Below are positions 46,601 through 58,489 of a stretch of 64,000 nt of DNA, piece by piece. The DNA is taken from NCBI GenBank assembly GCA_930367205.1, contig OV884011.1:168465226-168529225 (forward strand). Reading direction: 5' to 3'. Under the pieces are notes generated by a model. It saw only the letters and a list, made by a program, of their open reading frames with translations. It was not told where the DNA came from and searched no databases. This DNA comes from Acanthosoma haemorrhoidale. Lineage: Eukaryota > Arthropoda > Insecta > Hemiptera > Acanthosomatidae. Position 1 is the first letter of the stretch, and each line of letters starts with the position of its first letter. The translations under genes and the position numbers were made by a program.

Positions 46601-47031
46601 GCACAATGTCCATTTATAGAAGTATTTAAAGATGGATGTTGACTTATAAATATATTAGAAAGCTGCTGATAAAAACCTCTGACGTCGACCATCGAACATC
46701 AGCGGGATGGTATTTTGCTGAATGGTACTTACTCAGCCTAGTCACTTTTCAAAGCGAGAAAAACAGATAAAACTTTGATTTATCTCTAACTTTTGACAAG
46801 TATAGCGACGGTTGCTTTTAGCAGCTGCGATAAGTTAAATGTTTAAATTTCAGGAGGTAGATTATTAAAACTCAGGGTGTCAGCAATCAGAGAATGTGAC
46901 GTATGATACTAATAATGTATCACTTATGTTGTATCTTAGGTATAAGAAAGATAACATAAGATAAGATATGCCTAAGATAGGATACAGAAAACTACTGATA
47001 AATCAGTCATTGTTTCAAGCATCAAGTATTA
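43683..47031. other. Unassigned AT-rich DNA
   Basis: A GC-richer island lies at about 44,215-44,460 with overlapping 60-82 codon frames on both strands and no domain. A tRNA-like relic lies at 44,765-44,840. An imperfect inverted repeat (TATCTTAGGTAT/ATGCCTAAGATA) lies at about 46,931-46,980. No gene recognised. Confidence 0.4.
44768..44840 (-). pseudogene. Degenerate tRNA-like sequence
   Basis: The minus strand contains a perfect 5-bp T-arm (CCAGG TTCCATT CCTGG) with a B-box-like loop, preceded by a degenerate anticodon region and an A-box-like TTGGCCTACAGGG. No proper anticodon or acceptor stem can be drawn. The T-arm resembles that of the tRNA-Arg at 48.9 kb, so it may be an old tRNA copy or a SINE head. 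Confidence 0.35.
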
Positions 47032-47913
47032 GGGGGACCGGAAAGTAATGTCGTTGTTTTTACATTAAATTCAAACAAATAAATTTTTAGCAAGTTTTTG
47101 TTTTTGACCAATGATGTAATCATCCTCGTTATCACCAATCTTTTGCCACCTAGTGTGCAAATTTTCAATGCCTGATCGATCAAAATCAATTGGTTTTAGA
47201 GCAAATATCTGGAGATGGCATTTTGGACATCATCCAAATTTTGAAATTTACGTCACTTAGGAAATGTAGCGATCGGAATTAATGGAAATCCGATATCGGG
47301 CGAGTATGGTGGTTGAGGCAATACCTCCCACCTCAATTCATTAATTTTTTCCAGGGTTCTTGTGGAAAAAATAGGCGCAGTGGGGTCTTGCATTATCGTG
47401 TTGCAGAATAACGCCTTTTACTATTGAAAATCGCTGGGCAATTTTCAATTAAAGATTGATTTACTCGATCCAATTGTTCACTGTAAAGATCTGCATTCAC
47501 AGTTTTTCCAGGTATCTGCGATGAATGGACCCACGAATACTGCAACAAACACGCCATTTTGGAGTGTAAACCTGGCTTAGCTGTACTTCGTGCCGATTCA
47601 TGCGGAGAGAGATTTTTGGATTATCATAGAGGACTCATATTTCATCTCCTGCCTCGCCCACCATACTCGACCGCTATTACGCCATCGGATTTCCATTAAT
47701 TCCGATCGCTAAAAATTTGAAAATTCGGATGATGTCCAAAATGCCATCACCAGATATTTTGCTCAAAAACCAATTGATTTTTATCGATTCGGCATTGAAA
47801 ATGTGCACACTAGATGGCAAAAGGTTGCTGATAACGAGGGTGATTACATCATTGATTAAAAACAAAATCTTGTTAAAAATTTATTTTTAAACCGACATTA
47901 CTTTCCGGTCCCC
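47032..47913. mobile_element. Fold-back mariner derivative with two transposase 3' ends
   Basis: The termini GGGGACCGGAAAGTAATGTCG and CGACATTACTTTCCGGTCCCC are flanked by TA (47,030-47,031 and 47,914-47,915). Going inward, the left arm carries the 3' half of a mariner transposase on the minus strand and the right arm carries the last about 270 bp of the same 3' region on the plus strand. Both arms contain the inward sequence CGAGTATGGTGG/CCACCATACTCG and GATCGGAATTAATGGAAATC or its complement. The element therefore has no 5' half and two 3' ends in inverted orientation. Confidence 0.85.
47100..47590 (-). pseudogene. Mariner transposase 3' half in the left arm
   Basis: Minus-strand reading gives QIPGKTVNADLYSEQLDRVN and SLIENCPAIFN, then a frameshift, QHDNARPHCAYFF, then INELRWEVLPQPPYSPDI. 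This covers the region between the second and third catalytic residues of a mariner transposase (family pattern NADLY..QL.R.....E..P, HDNARPH, PPYSPDL). Several stops and shifts follow. It is nonfunctional and lacks the N-terminal DNA-binding half. Confidence 0.82.
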
Positions 47914-48863
47914 TAACATTATCATAGAACAGAAATTGTAGGTTTGCTCAACTCGACACGTGATTTACAAAAAATACATTTCGCAGCGGAGTTTCATTTG
48001 ATGGCTCAACTATACTGAAAAGCAACTCCATAGAAAATAATAAAATTACATAATTTATCAATTACTTGATAATTAAATAAAATATTACATCGTATTGACT
48101 AAGGTGTTAAGTTCTCGTTGGCCTGAATAATAATGGGTAAGTTTTAGGCTATATTTGTTTTTATTTTTGAACAGTAGTCACACAAAGTCGTTAAAATCCT
48201 GTTGACAACTTTTAAGTTAGCCGGTGATTGTTTTAGACGCATGAAATTTTGCATGGTAGTTTCATTAGACACCCTGATGATTATCATAAAATAATAAGTG
48301 CGAATTAAAGATATACTCTTAGAATATGTACAATATTTTAATGGACAATAAAGCAACATTAATGACAATTGTTTTAAATATTTATGTAAAACAGCTGAAA
48401 ATTTCCAGTTTAAAGTTAGAGGAACTGCTTTGAATGTCTATGTTAGTACAAATAATAACAATGGTTAAGTCAACGTAGACACTTTTAGGAACTGCCATGA
48501 CAATTACGTTTGATAATCTGTCAATTGCTCGTTTATCTGAGGCAGGAATTGTATTCGGTGGCTCACTTAACAAAAGAAACTCACAATTGAAGACATGCTG
48601 AAAATAAATTTATTCGTTATTAATGTGATTAGTTTTCTACAATTTTTATATCGATTATTTTTATCTTTGAAGTATGATGTTATTCATTGGAATTTAAATC
48701 GAGCTATGTAACTCCCCGCAAGTTCCATTAAAAGTTATAGATCTTAAGGAATATAACCTATCTCCAAATCGCCATTGCCTTGCCTTGGTAAAGTAACACT
48801 AACTTCACACACAGTGATGAATGAGCTTCATAAGTGACAATAATTATAATTAAAAAAATACAG
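47914..48863. other. AT-rich DNA upstream of tRNA-Arg
   Basis: No recognisable gene. Short minus-strand frames at 48,144 and 48,382 have no domain. Confidence 0.45.
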
Positions 48864-48936
48864 CGACCCTGCCAGGATTCGAACCTGGAATCTTCTGATC
48901 CGTAGTCAGACGCGTTATCCGTTGCGCCACAGGGCC
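48864..48936 (-). tRNA. tRNA-Arg (anticodon ACG)
   Basis: This 73-nt gene on the minus strand folds as a complete tRNA. The acceptor stem GGCCCTG pairs with CAGGGTC (one G-U pair), the discriminator is G, and the A box is TGGCGCAACGG. The anticodon loop CTACGGA gives ACG, read as ICG for Arg CGN codons. The T-arm CCAGG TTCGAAT CCTGG is perfect. No intron is present. It matches the usual eukaryotic tRNA-Arg(ACG) pattern and should be functional. T-runs for polymerase III termination are expected downstream on the minus strand; the plus-strand A7 run at 48,852-48,858 supplies one. Confidence 0.96.
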
Positions 48937-49360
48937 TCATAGATGATAAAGTAAGTTACTGCTTATTTTGAATTGTATAACTACCTCTTTACCTTTAGTA
49001 CTTTTAACGAATATGTTTTCGTCTTAACTGTAACATGGATAATATCTATGACATGACCAAGTTCTTAAGTGGGGTTTTCCTAAGACACAATCTTAAGAGC
49101 TCGGAAGTGTAAGATCGGGAATTGATAACAAGTAAGATATTTTACGAGAATAGTTATCACTTCATGATGTTTAAAATTAGTTTGAATTTGTGAATGTTGG
49201 CTGAACACAAAAGATTTTGTCTTGAGGAGTCGGGGAAAGCCAAAGCGAGAGAGGAAGAGTAAATGTGGCTGGGAGGGAGAGTAGAGGGGGAAGGGGTGGG
49301 GATGGCGGTGGTTTGCGCATGCCCGACAGTACCTAGAGCAGTGGGGGTAGCAACGGACGT

Positions 49361-49435
49361 TCAGTCGTGGAGCAGCAGCCAAGTGCGTGTGAGTGCAGCT
49401 TTTAGAGGTCTTAGTGTTCAGTGTTAGTGGTCAGC
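49361..49435 (+). promoter_or_regulatory. Candidate initiator and 5' UTR of innexin
   Basis: TCAGTC at 49,361-49,366 matches the arthropod initiator consensus, lies 70-75 bp before the innexin ATG, and has no TATA box at -30. Other TCAGT-like sites occur at about 49,408-49,412. The GC-richer stretch 49,215-49,435 is consistent with a promoter and leader, but transcript evidence is needed to place the start. Confidence 0.35.
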
Positions 49436-50515
49436 ATGTTTGACGTCTTTGGCTCCCTCAAGGGGCTATTGAGGATAGACGCCGTCTGCATCGACAATAA
49501 TGTCTTCCGTCTCCACTACAAGGCTACGGTCATCGTCCTGGTGGCCTTTTCTCTCCTGGTCACATCGAGGCAGTACATAGGGGACCCCATAGACTGCATC
49601 GTAGACGAGATCCCATTGGCCGTAATGGACACATACTGCTGGATCTATTCCACCTTCACCATCCCCAACCGGCTCACGGGTACCGTCGGCAAAGACGTCG
49701 TTCAGCCTGGAGTTGCCAGCCACGTCGAAGGCGAGGACGAGGTAAAGTACCACAAATACTACCAGTGGGTGTGTTTCGTTCTGTTTTTCCAGGCTATCTT
49801 GTTCTACGTTCCCCGCTACCTGTGGAAGACCTGGGAGGGTGGCCGGATCAAAATGCTAGTGCTGGATCTCAACTGCCCGGTCATCGATGACCAGTGCAAG
49901 CAAGCCAGGAAAAAGCTCTTGGTCGACTACTTCACATCCAATCTCCACACTCAGAACTTCTATGCTATCAGATTTTTCATCTGTGAGGTCCTTAACTTCG
50001 TCAACGTGGTGGCTCAGATTTACTTCATGGACTACTTCCTAGACGGGGAGTTCACCACCTACGGCTCGGACGTGGTGAGGTTCACCGAGATGGAACCCGA
50101 AGAGAGAGAAGACCCGATGTCTCGAGTGTTCCCTAAAGTGACCAAATGCACCTTCCACAAGTACGGTCCCTCAGGATCTGTGCAGAAATTCGACGGCTTG
50201 TGCGTCCTCCCGTTGAACATCGTCAACGAGAAGATCTATGTGTTCCTTTGGTTCTGGTTCATCCTCCTCACTCTCTTGTCCGCATTGGCTTTAGTCTACC
50301 GCTGTGCCGTCGTGTGTGGCCCTCAACTCCGCCTCTACCTCCTTCGTGCCAGATCCAGGCTGTCCCCGCAGGGCCAGATAGAAACCATCGCTAAGAACTG
50401 CCACCTCGGCGACTGGTTTGTTCTATACCAGTTGGGAAAGAACATCGACCCTCTGGTATTCAAAGAACTCATAGCTGATCTGGCAAAGAAATTCGAAGGT
50501 AAAGAGTCTGTTTGA
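49436..50515 (+). CDS. inx2: Innexin inx2 (gap junction channel protein), complete and intronless
   Basis: Innexins form insect gap junction channels that pass ions and small metabolites between neighbouring cells. Innexin-2 is the broadly expressed epithelial member and often pairs with other innexins. The ATG at 49,436 gives the canonical start MFDVFGSLKGLLRID and a 359-aa protein, the usual length for inx2. An upstream GTG at 49,421 is not a likely start. Four membrane segments are predicted at about 25-45, 108-127, 178-200 and 267-290. The family signature YYQWVCFVLFFQ is at 108-119. The two extracellular loops carry the conserved cysteine pairs C54/C68 and C238/C256. The short cytoplasmic tail ends at 359. 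No intron interrupts the coding region. Codons are GC-richer than the flanks, and the sequence has no internal damage, so it is under selection. Identification as inx2 rather than a sister innexin rests on the N-terminal and loop motifs. Confidence 0.97.
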   Translation: MFDVFGSLKGLLRIDAVCIDNNVFRLHYKATVIVLVAFSLLVTSRQYIGDPIDCIVDEIPLAVMDTYCWIYSTFTIPNRLTGTVGKDVVQPGVASHVEGEDEVKYHKYYQWVCFVLFFQAILFYVPRYLWKTWEGGRIKMLVLDLNCPVIDDQCKQARKKLLVDYFTSNLHTQNFYAIRFFICEVLNFVNVVAQIYFMDYFLDGEFTTYGSDVVRFTEMEPEEREDPMSRVFPKVTKCTFHKYGPSGSVQKFDGLCVLPLNIVNEKIYVFLWFWFILLTLLSALALVYRCAVVCGPQLRLYLLRARSRLSPQGQIETIAKNCHLGDWFVLYQLGKNIDPLVFKELIADLAKKFEGKESV

Positions 50516-51905
50516 GTTTAGATTTCATAGTTTCATTTTATATTGTATTTGAAATACTAGTGCCTTAACTAAGCCCTTAAAAGTGGGGACTGTCCAGACT
50601 TTAAGCTCTTGAAAAAATGTGTTCAAAACTTTAATTAATTTCATTTTGTTATTTGATATTTGACAACATCCTAATTTGGGGGCTTCAGGCACCTTTGTGA
50701 TCTTGCTATTTTTTGTCGTGTTGTTTTTTTTAATTAAACAAAGTAATACTCATAATTGCACTGCCAAAGCTATATGTCTTTCACCCATAGCTAGGGAGTA
50801 GCATATTATGAGAGCAATCGCACAACTTTTTTAAGACAATAACATACATTCCAAAATAGAAACAATTTGCAATAAGTAATTGTTAAAATAATGCTCATGT
50901 TACTTTTAAAAGACTGTATGAAACTGTAATTGCTTCCTTCTCGATAAGAAATTATTTTTTATTCCATTGTAAAAAATAAACCTTTAAAAGTTATGGTAAA
51001 ACTTAATATTATATCACATCAGATTTATATATAAATATATATATTTTGAAATTGATTGTTAATTGAATATGTGTGTCAGGCCCTCGATTATTTTATCTGT
51101 TTAATTTCTTTAGATAAAAATTGCTTAGGTTATTTTATTTATAAATAATGTATGTTCCGCTCAGCAGAGTTGTAATTATTTATTTTGGTTTTCAGAAAAG
51201 TTCTATTATATGTTTCATTTTACAAGGTGTACTAGAAATTGTGTTTTCCTTGTAAACTAAATTGTGTTTTAGCAAGTTAGTTGTTTCAATTTAAACATTT
51301 TGTTGCGGATAATTTACCGTTTTTAGGGCAAATGAGTGACTGCTGGAGTGAATGCGTTTTTTAACTAGACTTATTAAAAATGTGATCATAGTTATTATAT
51401 ATAAGTTATATATATATTAATCTTTGAACTAATATATATAAATATAAAATATATATTCGCTACATGTGAATGATCATATATGAAGAGTGGTTGAGTAAAT
51501 TTGTTTCTAAAATTTATGTGTTTCACATTCTTCTTCGTGATATTGTCAAACGTTGAATGTGATCAGAATATCAGTGTATATACATATATATTTACACTTT
51601 CTTTTTTTATATATATACATATGGAATGAGTAAAAGAGAGGAATGGAGTAAAATGAATTTAAATTGTATATACGTTTTGTAGGTGTGCCTTGTATTAATT
51701 AGTATATTTCAAATCAATAATTGCCATATCAGAATACTCGGGACCAACTATAACATTCCCAGTCAACTCATTGTATTTTTTTTTTTACATTCCTAGATTT
51801 TAATATTATGAAGCTTCATTTCCGGCAAGGTTGAGAGTTTGTATAAAATTAAATTTTGGCATTGATGCCAAGCTATTTTTTGTAAATTATATTAAATAAA
51901 TAAAA
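50516..51905 (+). other. Probable innexin 3' UTR
   Basis: This AT-rich, gene-free stretch follows the innexin stop. AATAAA signals occur at 50,975-50,980 and 51,895-51,900, the latter followed by an A10 run at 51,902-51,911. Either could end the transcript, giving a 3' UTR of about 0.5 or 1.4 kb. TA-rich tracts lie around 51,030-51,050 and 51,400-51,460. Confidence 0.45.
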
Positions 51906-54900
51906 AAAAAATGCTTTGTAACATAATTCTTTATTTTATTTACCGCCTTTTCATTTTTATATTTAATAATAAGCTATATACTTCATTAAATACCTGAGCC
52001 ATGTACATATTCAAACTTCCAAGTATTGTGGGTAAAAAGGTTATTTTGTTTACATTCATCTTTTGGTGCTTTGTGTAAATCTTTTGATTTTCATCAGCAA
52101 ATGATCGATATTTTATTTACTTTAAGAAATGCAATTGCATATCTAAGATTATACAAATGAACAGCTAGTGGTATGTTATCAAACAAATATTAACATCAAT
52201 TCCACTTGTGAACACAGTAGCTTACCTTAAAACTGTCAACAAAACATAGCTTATAGAACCCCACATATTAGTACGATATGCTAATAAACGATTCGGTCAA
52301 TACTTGCACAACAGAATCATATGTTTAACTAGATTTAATATGAATTTATTGAAAGCAATCTTATGCTTCTTGGCAGATCTTAAGGTTTACAGATACGGTG
52401 TACTATTACAGTTGACCACTGGCTTTATGGTCATTTTGCTTAAATTAACTTACTGCATCATTCATTTGTACCACTTTGTTTATAATATTAAAAATAAACA
52501 AATATATTTTTGAAGTTAACCAAATATAAAACCACTTAACCTTAAGTGGGAATGTAGTTTTGTCTCTATCTGTACAATGTGGACGATTGTACACTTTTGA
52601 ACCTAAGGAATTGGTTTGTGAATAGAAAAGGATAACTATTACAATTAGCTAAGCTATTACTTTTATTGTTGTTTGCTTTGAGTTGATCAATTATGATGAG
52701 GATGACAACATACTTTTTACGATTGCCTTGCTTTGTTGCTCAATTGGTTTTTTTATTTATGCAGCCAGAGCTGAGGTGGCCATATAAAATAATTGAACAA
52801 CACTGAAGCGAATTGTATAAACATTTGTCTATAAATAAACTGTTCCATTGCACTACAATTTATAACTATTGATTGCTTCATCATGAATGTCATTTAGGAA
52901 TAGAAAGGGTCTTTCAAATGGGGTATTGGTTACGAATGTTCAAATTATTGATTTGAGATTCATGCAAAGCTCAGTAATGAGATGTGAGTACTATTTTTAC
53001 TAGAGAACTTTTTAATTATAATTTATTCATCAAAACTTAACAATACTAGCTTTATTCTGCTATTAGTAATTGTGATAAGAATAATTAAATGGCTGTGACT
53101 TAGCCTTACTATGGGTATAATTAATTTATTAAGACTTTAAAATTATTGATAGTTATGAGGTAACCTCAGAACTGGTTATGTGTTCCATTCTCCTAAGTGA
53201 TGATTTTACTAACTTCAAACCAAGGTATTTCTTTTTGTTTACAAGCCACTAACAGCTAAGACATGCACATAGAACATGTTATTTTTTTTAGCTTGCTTTT
53301 CTAGTACTTTTCTATGTACAAGCTTATATATTTAGAAGTTTTCTAAACTTGGAGTATTAACTGACAGTTTAAGAACTATGCTAGCCCGCACTATCTCATT
53401 ATAATACCATATAGATTATGAAAATAATTTTGCAAAAGCTATTTCATATGAGTGTTTACTTAGAGTTTAAGAATCAAGTGTATCAAGAAGACAAGTTTTA
53501 ATAATAAAATAATTACAAAAGTAGATAATCTACACTTGTAATCAATCCTCTATCAATAACAAGGAACAAATAAGTAAGTGCAACTTTGGATAACAATAAA
53601 TATATATAGCTAAGGGCTCATTAATACATTTGCTGAGGGACCAGTAAAGTTAAATAACAATGAGAAACATGCAAAATATCTGGAAATAAAAAACAACATA
53701 ACATATGTAAGAAAAGTAAAGAATAATTAAGTTTCTTGAATGATATGAAATTCCTTACAAATTTGTTTGAAATTATATTCAGTAATTAGCATTCATTTGA
53801 AGGTTTCTACATTTAATTGAGTTTTATTATTCCGCTAAGTGACCATGACATTGGTACTTATTGTGCAGAAAACCAGTACTGTCTAAAGATATGGTCTCGA
53901 CCATTACTGATACTTAAAGCAGGTAATAAATAGACTGAGGCATATTATCATTTTATAAAGTACTAATTAGATACAATTTTGTGTTTTATGTCCAGTTAAA
54001 CCATTTCAGACTAGCATTCTTAAGGTTCAAACGGTCTGACTAGCCCAGATGTGAAGAAGTAATAGCGATAACAACACAGAAGAGAGCTTTGAGAGGGTGT
54101 TGGGCAAGAGACAACAGGTGATGGCGGCCATCTTGCCTGGGCCACCTAGATCCCCTCCACCGTCTACCTGACTTTTACCTTTTACCCCGCAACAATTCTC
54201 TCTTCGGCCGATAATTCTCTCTCCCAGTAGCACCGCTTCTCTTTCTCTCTGTCTGCTTGGGTTGTTATTAGAACCTGGATATGTAGGGGAATAACCCTTT
54301 GATGAAATCCAGAGAGCACGCCATCGTATCCTTCCAATGCCAATGTCTCATGCTAAGAGATGTTCCACTTCAAGGTCCTTCACCGAGCTCCAGGTGATAT
54401 GTGGCCACTACAAATTACGGCTATGTATAGCATCGGTGAACAACACAGATCACTTTTGATAAAGGTGAACAACTGCAGATGGTTAAAATGTAGCCTGCTA
54501 CTGTGTCCGTGTGAAAGGAATGAAACCTTGAAATGCTATTTATTAAGTATAATTCGAAACATTCCTTTTTTAATCTACAATAAATTTTAAACAGTCGGAT
54601 AAGCACTGCTATTCTGTGTAATCGATGAAATACTATAGCGCTTCAGAAAATATCTAAACCACAATAAAGCTTATTAAATTGCGAACAAATCTAAAAATAA
54701 TATGTTGGAAGTGCATAGGACCTTGACTGTTAAGCCCTTGCTTGAAGGAACGAACTACTTTTATATTCACAGTTCATAGTTAGGCGTGAATGTATAACTG
54801 AGCGGTTGGATTTATTAGGATATCGGTAGATTGTAATCGCAATGTGCTGACTAAAATATTTATTGCTAGTCCTAGTTAGCTTCAATTTGACCTCAATGAC

Positions 54901-55194
54901 GTCAAATTAAACCATTTATCGAAAGCATTTTTAATATGGTGATCAATGACAAGTTATTAATTATGTAAAAACAGTCAATGATTTTTAAGCTTCTTGCCCT
55001 CTCCGAAGAAGTCCTCTGCAACAAAGGGTTAAATAACCGATAAGAAAGCGTAACATATAATAAGGTAATTCATTCCATATTTACAGTTTAGCATTTATTC
55101 GATATGTTTAAATACCTATATCTCAGTGACCTTCCAATTCCGCATTATTGTCATGAAACACTTGTCTCTCCACAGCTTTATTAAATAAAGTGTG
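51906..55194. other. Intergenic AT-rich DNA with one GC-richer island
   Basis: No gene recognised. An island at about 54,030-54,290 contains, on the minus strand, CAAGATGGCGGCCAT, which matches the YY1/Pho-type motif of many housekeeping promoters, but no transcription unit was recognised beside it. The 69-codon frame at 52,304 shows no domain. Confidence 0.45.
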
Positions 55195-55345
55195 GTGTCC
55201 CCTCCATCAGCTGGATCACCTGGTCAGTCAGCGGAGGCTGAAGGAAGAGCCACATACGATCAGGACATGATTGTAGATACTGGTCGTTCCCAGGTCTGCC
55301 CTGAAATTACAGCTGGTTACGAGGAGACTGCCGCTTTAATCTTCT
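55195..55345 (-). repeat. Family J LINE 3' UTR relic
   Basis: The segment with CAGGACATGATTGTAGATAC, TCCCAGGTCTGCCCTG and GCCGCTTTAATCTTCTAG parallels 27,895-28,005 (CAGGACATGATTGCAGAAAC, CCAGGACTCCCTCTGTC, CCCGCTTTAGTCTCCTAG) in the same minus orientation. Only this internal UTR block survives. Confidence 0.65.
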
Positions 55346-55887
55346 AGCACTCGATGATAGTATTGAGATGTGTAAAACTGTATAATGACTGTGATAGGGG
55401 GCTAGGCTGATTAGAAAAATTTGTTAACTTAATTTAGGTGATGTAATGAGGGTCAGGAATTTGGACTGAAAGGGTTGGATGTTAGACCATTTCGCTGTAC
55501 CCTATAACTCCAGCCCGCATATACATACTGACTTTGAAAAACAAAAGGTAAATTTCTTAAAGGAATCGTTTTTGGAATGAGATCACACGTTTGATGGGGG
55601 GGGGGGGGCTCAATCACTTTCCTTTGCTCACACAGAGTTATTTCCGATATCGACAATATACCTGAGAACCTTCCGTGATGTTATAGTGAGGTTAGCGTTA
55701 TTACTAGCGTCCATCAATAAATACTGGCTATTTTAATCACTATTATTATGGGTTTTAAAATTCAAAGTTTCATTATGATGGTTCAGGCTGCCATTACGGA
55801 TCGATTTAATGGCAACAATTACAACAGCTGTATATATATGCAGACAGCATGATGAAACGTAAAAAAAAAAAGGCAAGTGATTGAAAC
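55346..55887. other. Upstream flank of the unidentified gene
   Basis: AT-rich, with a G-run of ten or more at about 55,597-55,608. No promoter element could be assigned with confidence. Confidence 0.4.
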
Positions 55888-56051
55888 ATGGCGGACCCCG
55901 AATCTAGTTTGAAGAACGCTCTGTGCACCGTAGCCATCCACGCCGATTCTGTTTGGTGGCCAGTGGCTAATGACAGCTATAGGCTTGCCAACTTCAACCT
56001 CTGGCACAATGTCCTCAGGACCCAGGGCACTCCGGAGAATCCAAGTGACAG
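55888..56051 (+). CDS. Unidentified gene, exon 1 (start codon exon)
   Basis: I do not recognise the family. The ATG at 55,888 sits in a good insect start context (GAAACATGG). The frame begins MADPESSLKNALCTVAIHAD and continues SVWWPVANDSYRLANFNLWH and NVLRTQGTPENPSD. It ends with AG of a split Arg codon before a strong donor, GACAG/GTATGT at 56,051/56,052. It is tryptophan-rich (W23, W24, W39) and has no signal peptide or membrane segment. Base composition is GC-richer than the surrounding AT-rich DNA, as for the innexin. Exon 2 at 60,890 resumes in the right phase. The unspliced frame runs only 29 codons further, so splicing is the better model. Confidence 0.6.
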
Positions 56052-56949
56052 GTATGTGGTTCATCTCCCCAGAGTCAGCGTACCAACGTGGACTGGCACT
56101 TTCAAGTCAGCAAATTGCTCAATGATCTGCTCTTCTCAGTAAGACACTAAAGAATTTTACCTTTGCATTAATAAACATTCGTGATGCAGCGTATTAATGA
56201 CTGCACTTTTCATTATGTCAGCAAGGTTAGGTATAGTGAACCTTCTATATTCTAGGTATAGTCTAGCATCTTTCAGAGCTCATAATCAAATGCAATCTAA
56301 ATTCTAATCTATCTTTTATATAAATGTATACTGGGTATAATGTAATTTTGCACAGAATCTTTAGGAAATCGTTCCTTTAAGCCTTTAATTAATTAGTAAA
56401 GCTCCTTTAACAAAATGGACGATATGTCCGTAGTGGGCAACAGATCTTTGGCTGGGGAACAATATATGGTGCGGCGCTGCCTCAAGTTCTAACGTTATCG
56501 AAATCTAACTGAAATAATATTATCATACCTAAGGCTTACGTACTTATCAATTGGAATATTCATGTGTTTAGGCAACGATTTATTTGAAAAGAAGAAATGT
56601 GCATTTACAACAAGGAACATCTAAACTGATATATCAAAACAGTCGTATATCCTAGGAAGGTTTCTGTAGCATTTACAGTTAGCACAGTGTTGCCACTATA
56701 TTTGGTGCAATTATAAACTAACAATTAAGTTCATGAGCTACAGTTTGGAAACTAGGGGAGGGGGCCTACTATTTAGATAATATACATGAAATAATTCAGT
56801 TTCCTCAAACGAATAATTTAAATACATCTAAACTTGAATTACTTAGCAGAAGGTGAGTTAAAACGCTCATTCTCGTTATCCCTACTTCAATTGTATTGCT
56901 GTAAATATGTTTCTTCATGGATATATTATTATCTTCGAAGTTTTGGATT

Positions 56950-57015
56950 CACCTGAGAATCTATAATTATATATAATTATCTGTAAATTTAAAGGGGCTA
57001 TGAAAGAAAAAAATA
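56950..57015 (-). repeat. Dispersed repeat D, copy 3 (inverted)
   Basis: The reverse complement (TCATAGCCCCTTTAAATTTA, CAGATAATTA, ATTATAGATTCTCAGG) matches 7,790-7,852 almost throughout. Confidence 0.7.
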
Positions 57016-58489
57016 TCTTATTATCTCTATGTAATGGAGTAGTGGCTGTGAAAATGGAGGTTACACCAACTAATACAATGGAGAAATCCCAATTTAAAAA
57101 TAACTGGTCATGTGGAGTCTTGGAGGTTTAGAGCAACCACGCAGGCTCATATACATCGAGATGAGGTTTGACCAATTTAACTTACTTATTTCCAACTTCA
57201 AAACATAAGCCTAACTTCAATACCTTTACCTCAAAACTGCCCTCACATAGCCGGAATAAATAACCTTTACCGCATCCTCTCCCCATCTGTGTTGTCATTA
57301 CTGCATCTTAGAAGGAAAAGTATTCAATTTTAATTAGAATTCTATATATAATTTTATTATTTAAAAGGAAAATATTTCCCACACTTGAGTTGGGACAATA
57401 TTTCTGAATCAGCATGAGATTATTAATTTAGCTGCTTACAATATAAAAACATTTGAAGATGTATCAATTTTTGGTGCTTTATATCCAAGCACTGTTACAG
57501 GAAATAAGTGACATCTCCACATTTCAGCAGCTTTAAATGTTTAACTCATAAAATATATTGAAACCTACCTCATTTTTTACCATTTCTTTTTCTAATTTAT
57601 TTGATCAATTTACCTTAACTAATTTGGCAGGTCCGTCATGAGATCTTTAATTCAAATTGTTTTATGTCTTTGACATAGGAATTTATCCCGATTGAATCGC
57701 CCGATCTCAAGGCTAATGTTGTAGTTATTAATAAATTGAGAAACTGGGAATTGTGAAATATATTTCAAATAAAATGGTTATAACAAATAATTATAATTAT
57801 ATATAGTGTTGACAAAAAGTATATAAAAAATATTCAATTCCTTTTGAACAAGGATAGTTACTCCTAATTACAAAAAAACATGAAATTTGAGCTCAATTTC
57901 TTATAATGGATCCATAATAAAAACAATATTAATATCACCCAATCGATGATCTCCGTATAATCCAATCAACATTACTGTCTGCTGTTGGTTCTTCTCCTCT
58001 CTTCCTGTATGGTACCGCCAGTTCGGGAGCTTGCTAAGAGTCCGCTCTTCTCGGCGGTCGCGCTAAGACTGCCCGTTTATCTCATCCCCACTCCTAAGAG
58101 CATAAGGGAAGATGCTTACCATCTGGTCACATCTGTGTAGGTTCCTGGCCATGATATGCTCAAATATCATGAATTTTACAATATATCATTGAACAGTCAT
58201 TAGTATTTAGTTCTTTATAAAAATCGATACCCTTTGATGGTGATATTTAAATATTATTAATGCAATCACTAAATTACTTAATTTGAAAAACTCTTTCAAG
58301 AGTTGTAGAAACTAATGAAGTTATTTATTTATTAAGAAATATAATTAATAAATATCAGTAATTATCAGTCAAAGAAAAACTATAGTGTGGTATGTTCGGT
58401 ACTAGAAGCAGGGAACTCCCCAATTACAAATAATAAGAATACTTCTAAATTACAAATAACTATACCAGTAGTATGTTACATAAATATTA

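Noticed and set aside
47677..47865. 62-codon minus frame as a gene
   Set aside because: It is the antisense of the right arm of the fold-back mariner.
48758..48940. 60-codon minus frame overlapping the tRNA
   Set aside because: It reads through the tRNA-Arg gene and is a by-product of it.
49421..49435. Upstream GTG start for the innexin
   Set aside because: The ATG at 49,436 gives the canonical innexin N-terminus; GTG starts are not expected in an insect nuclear gene.
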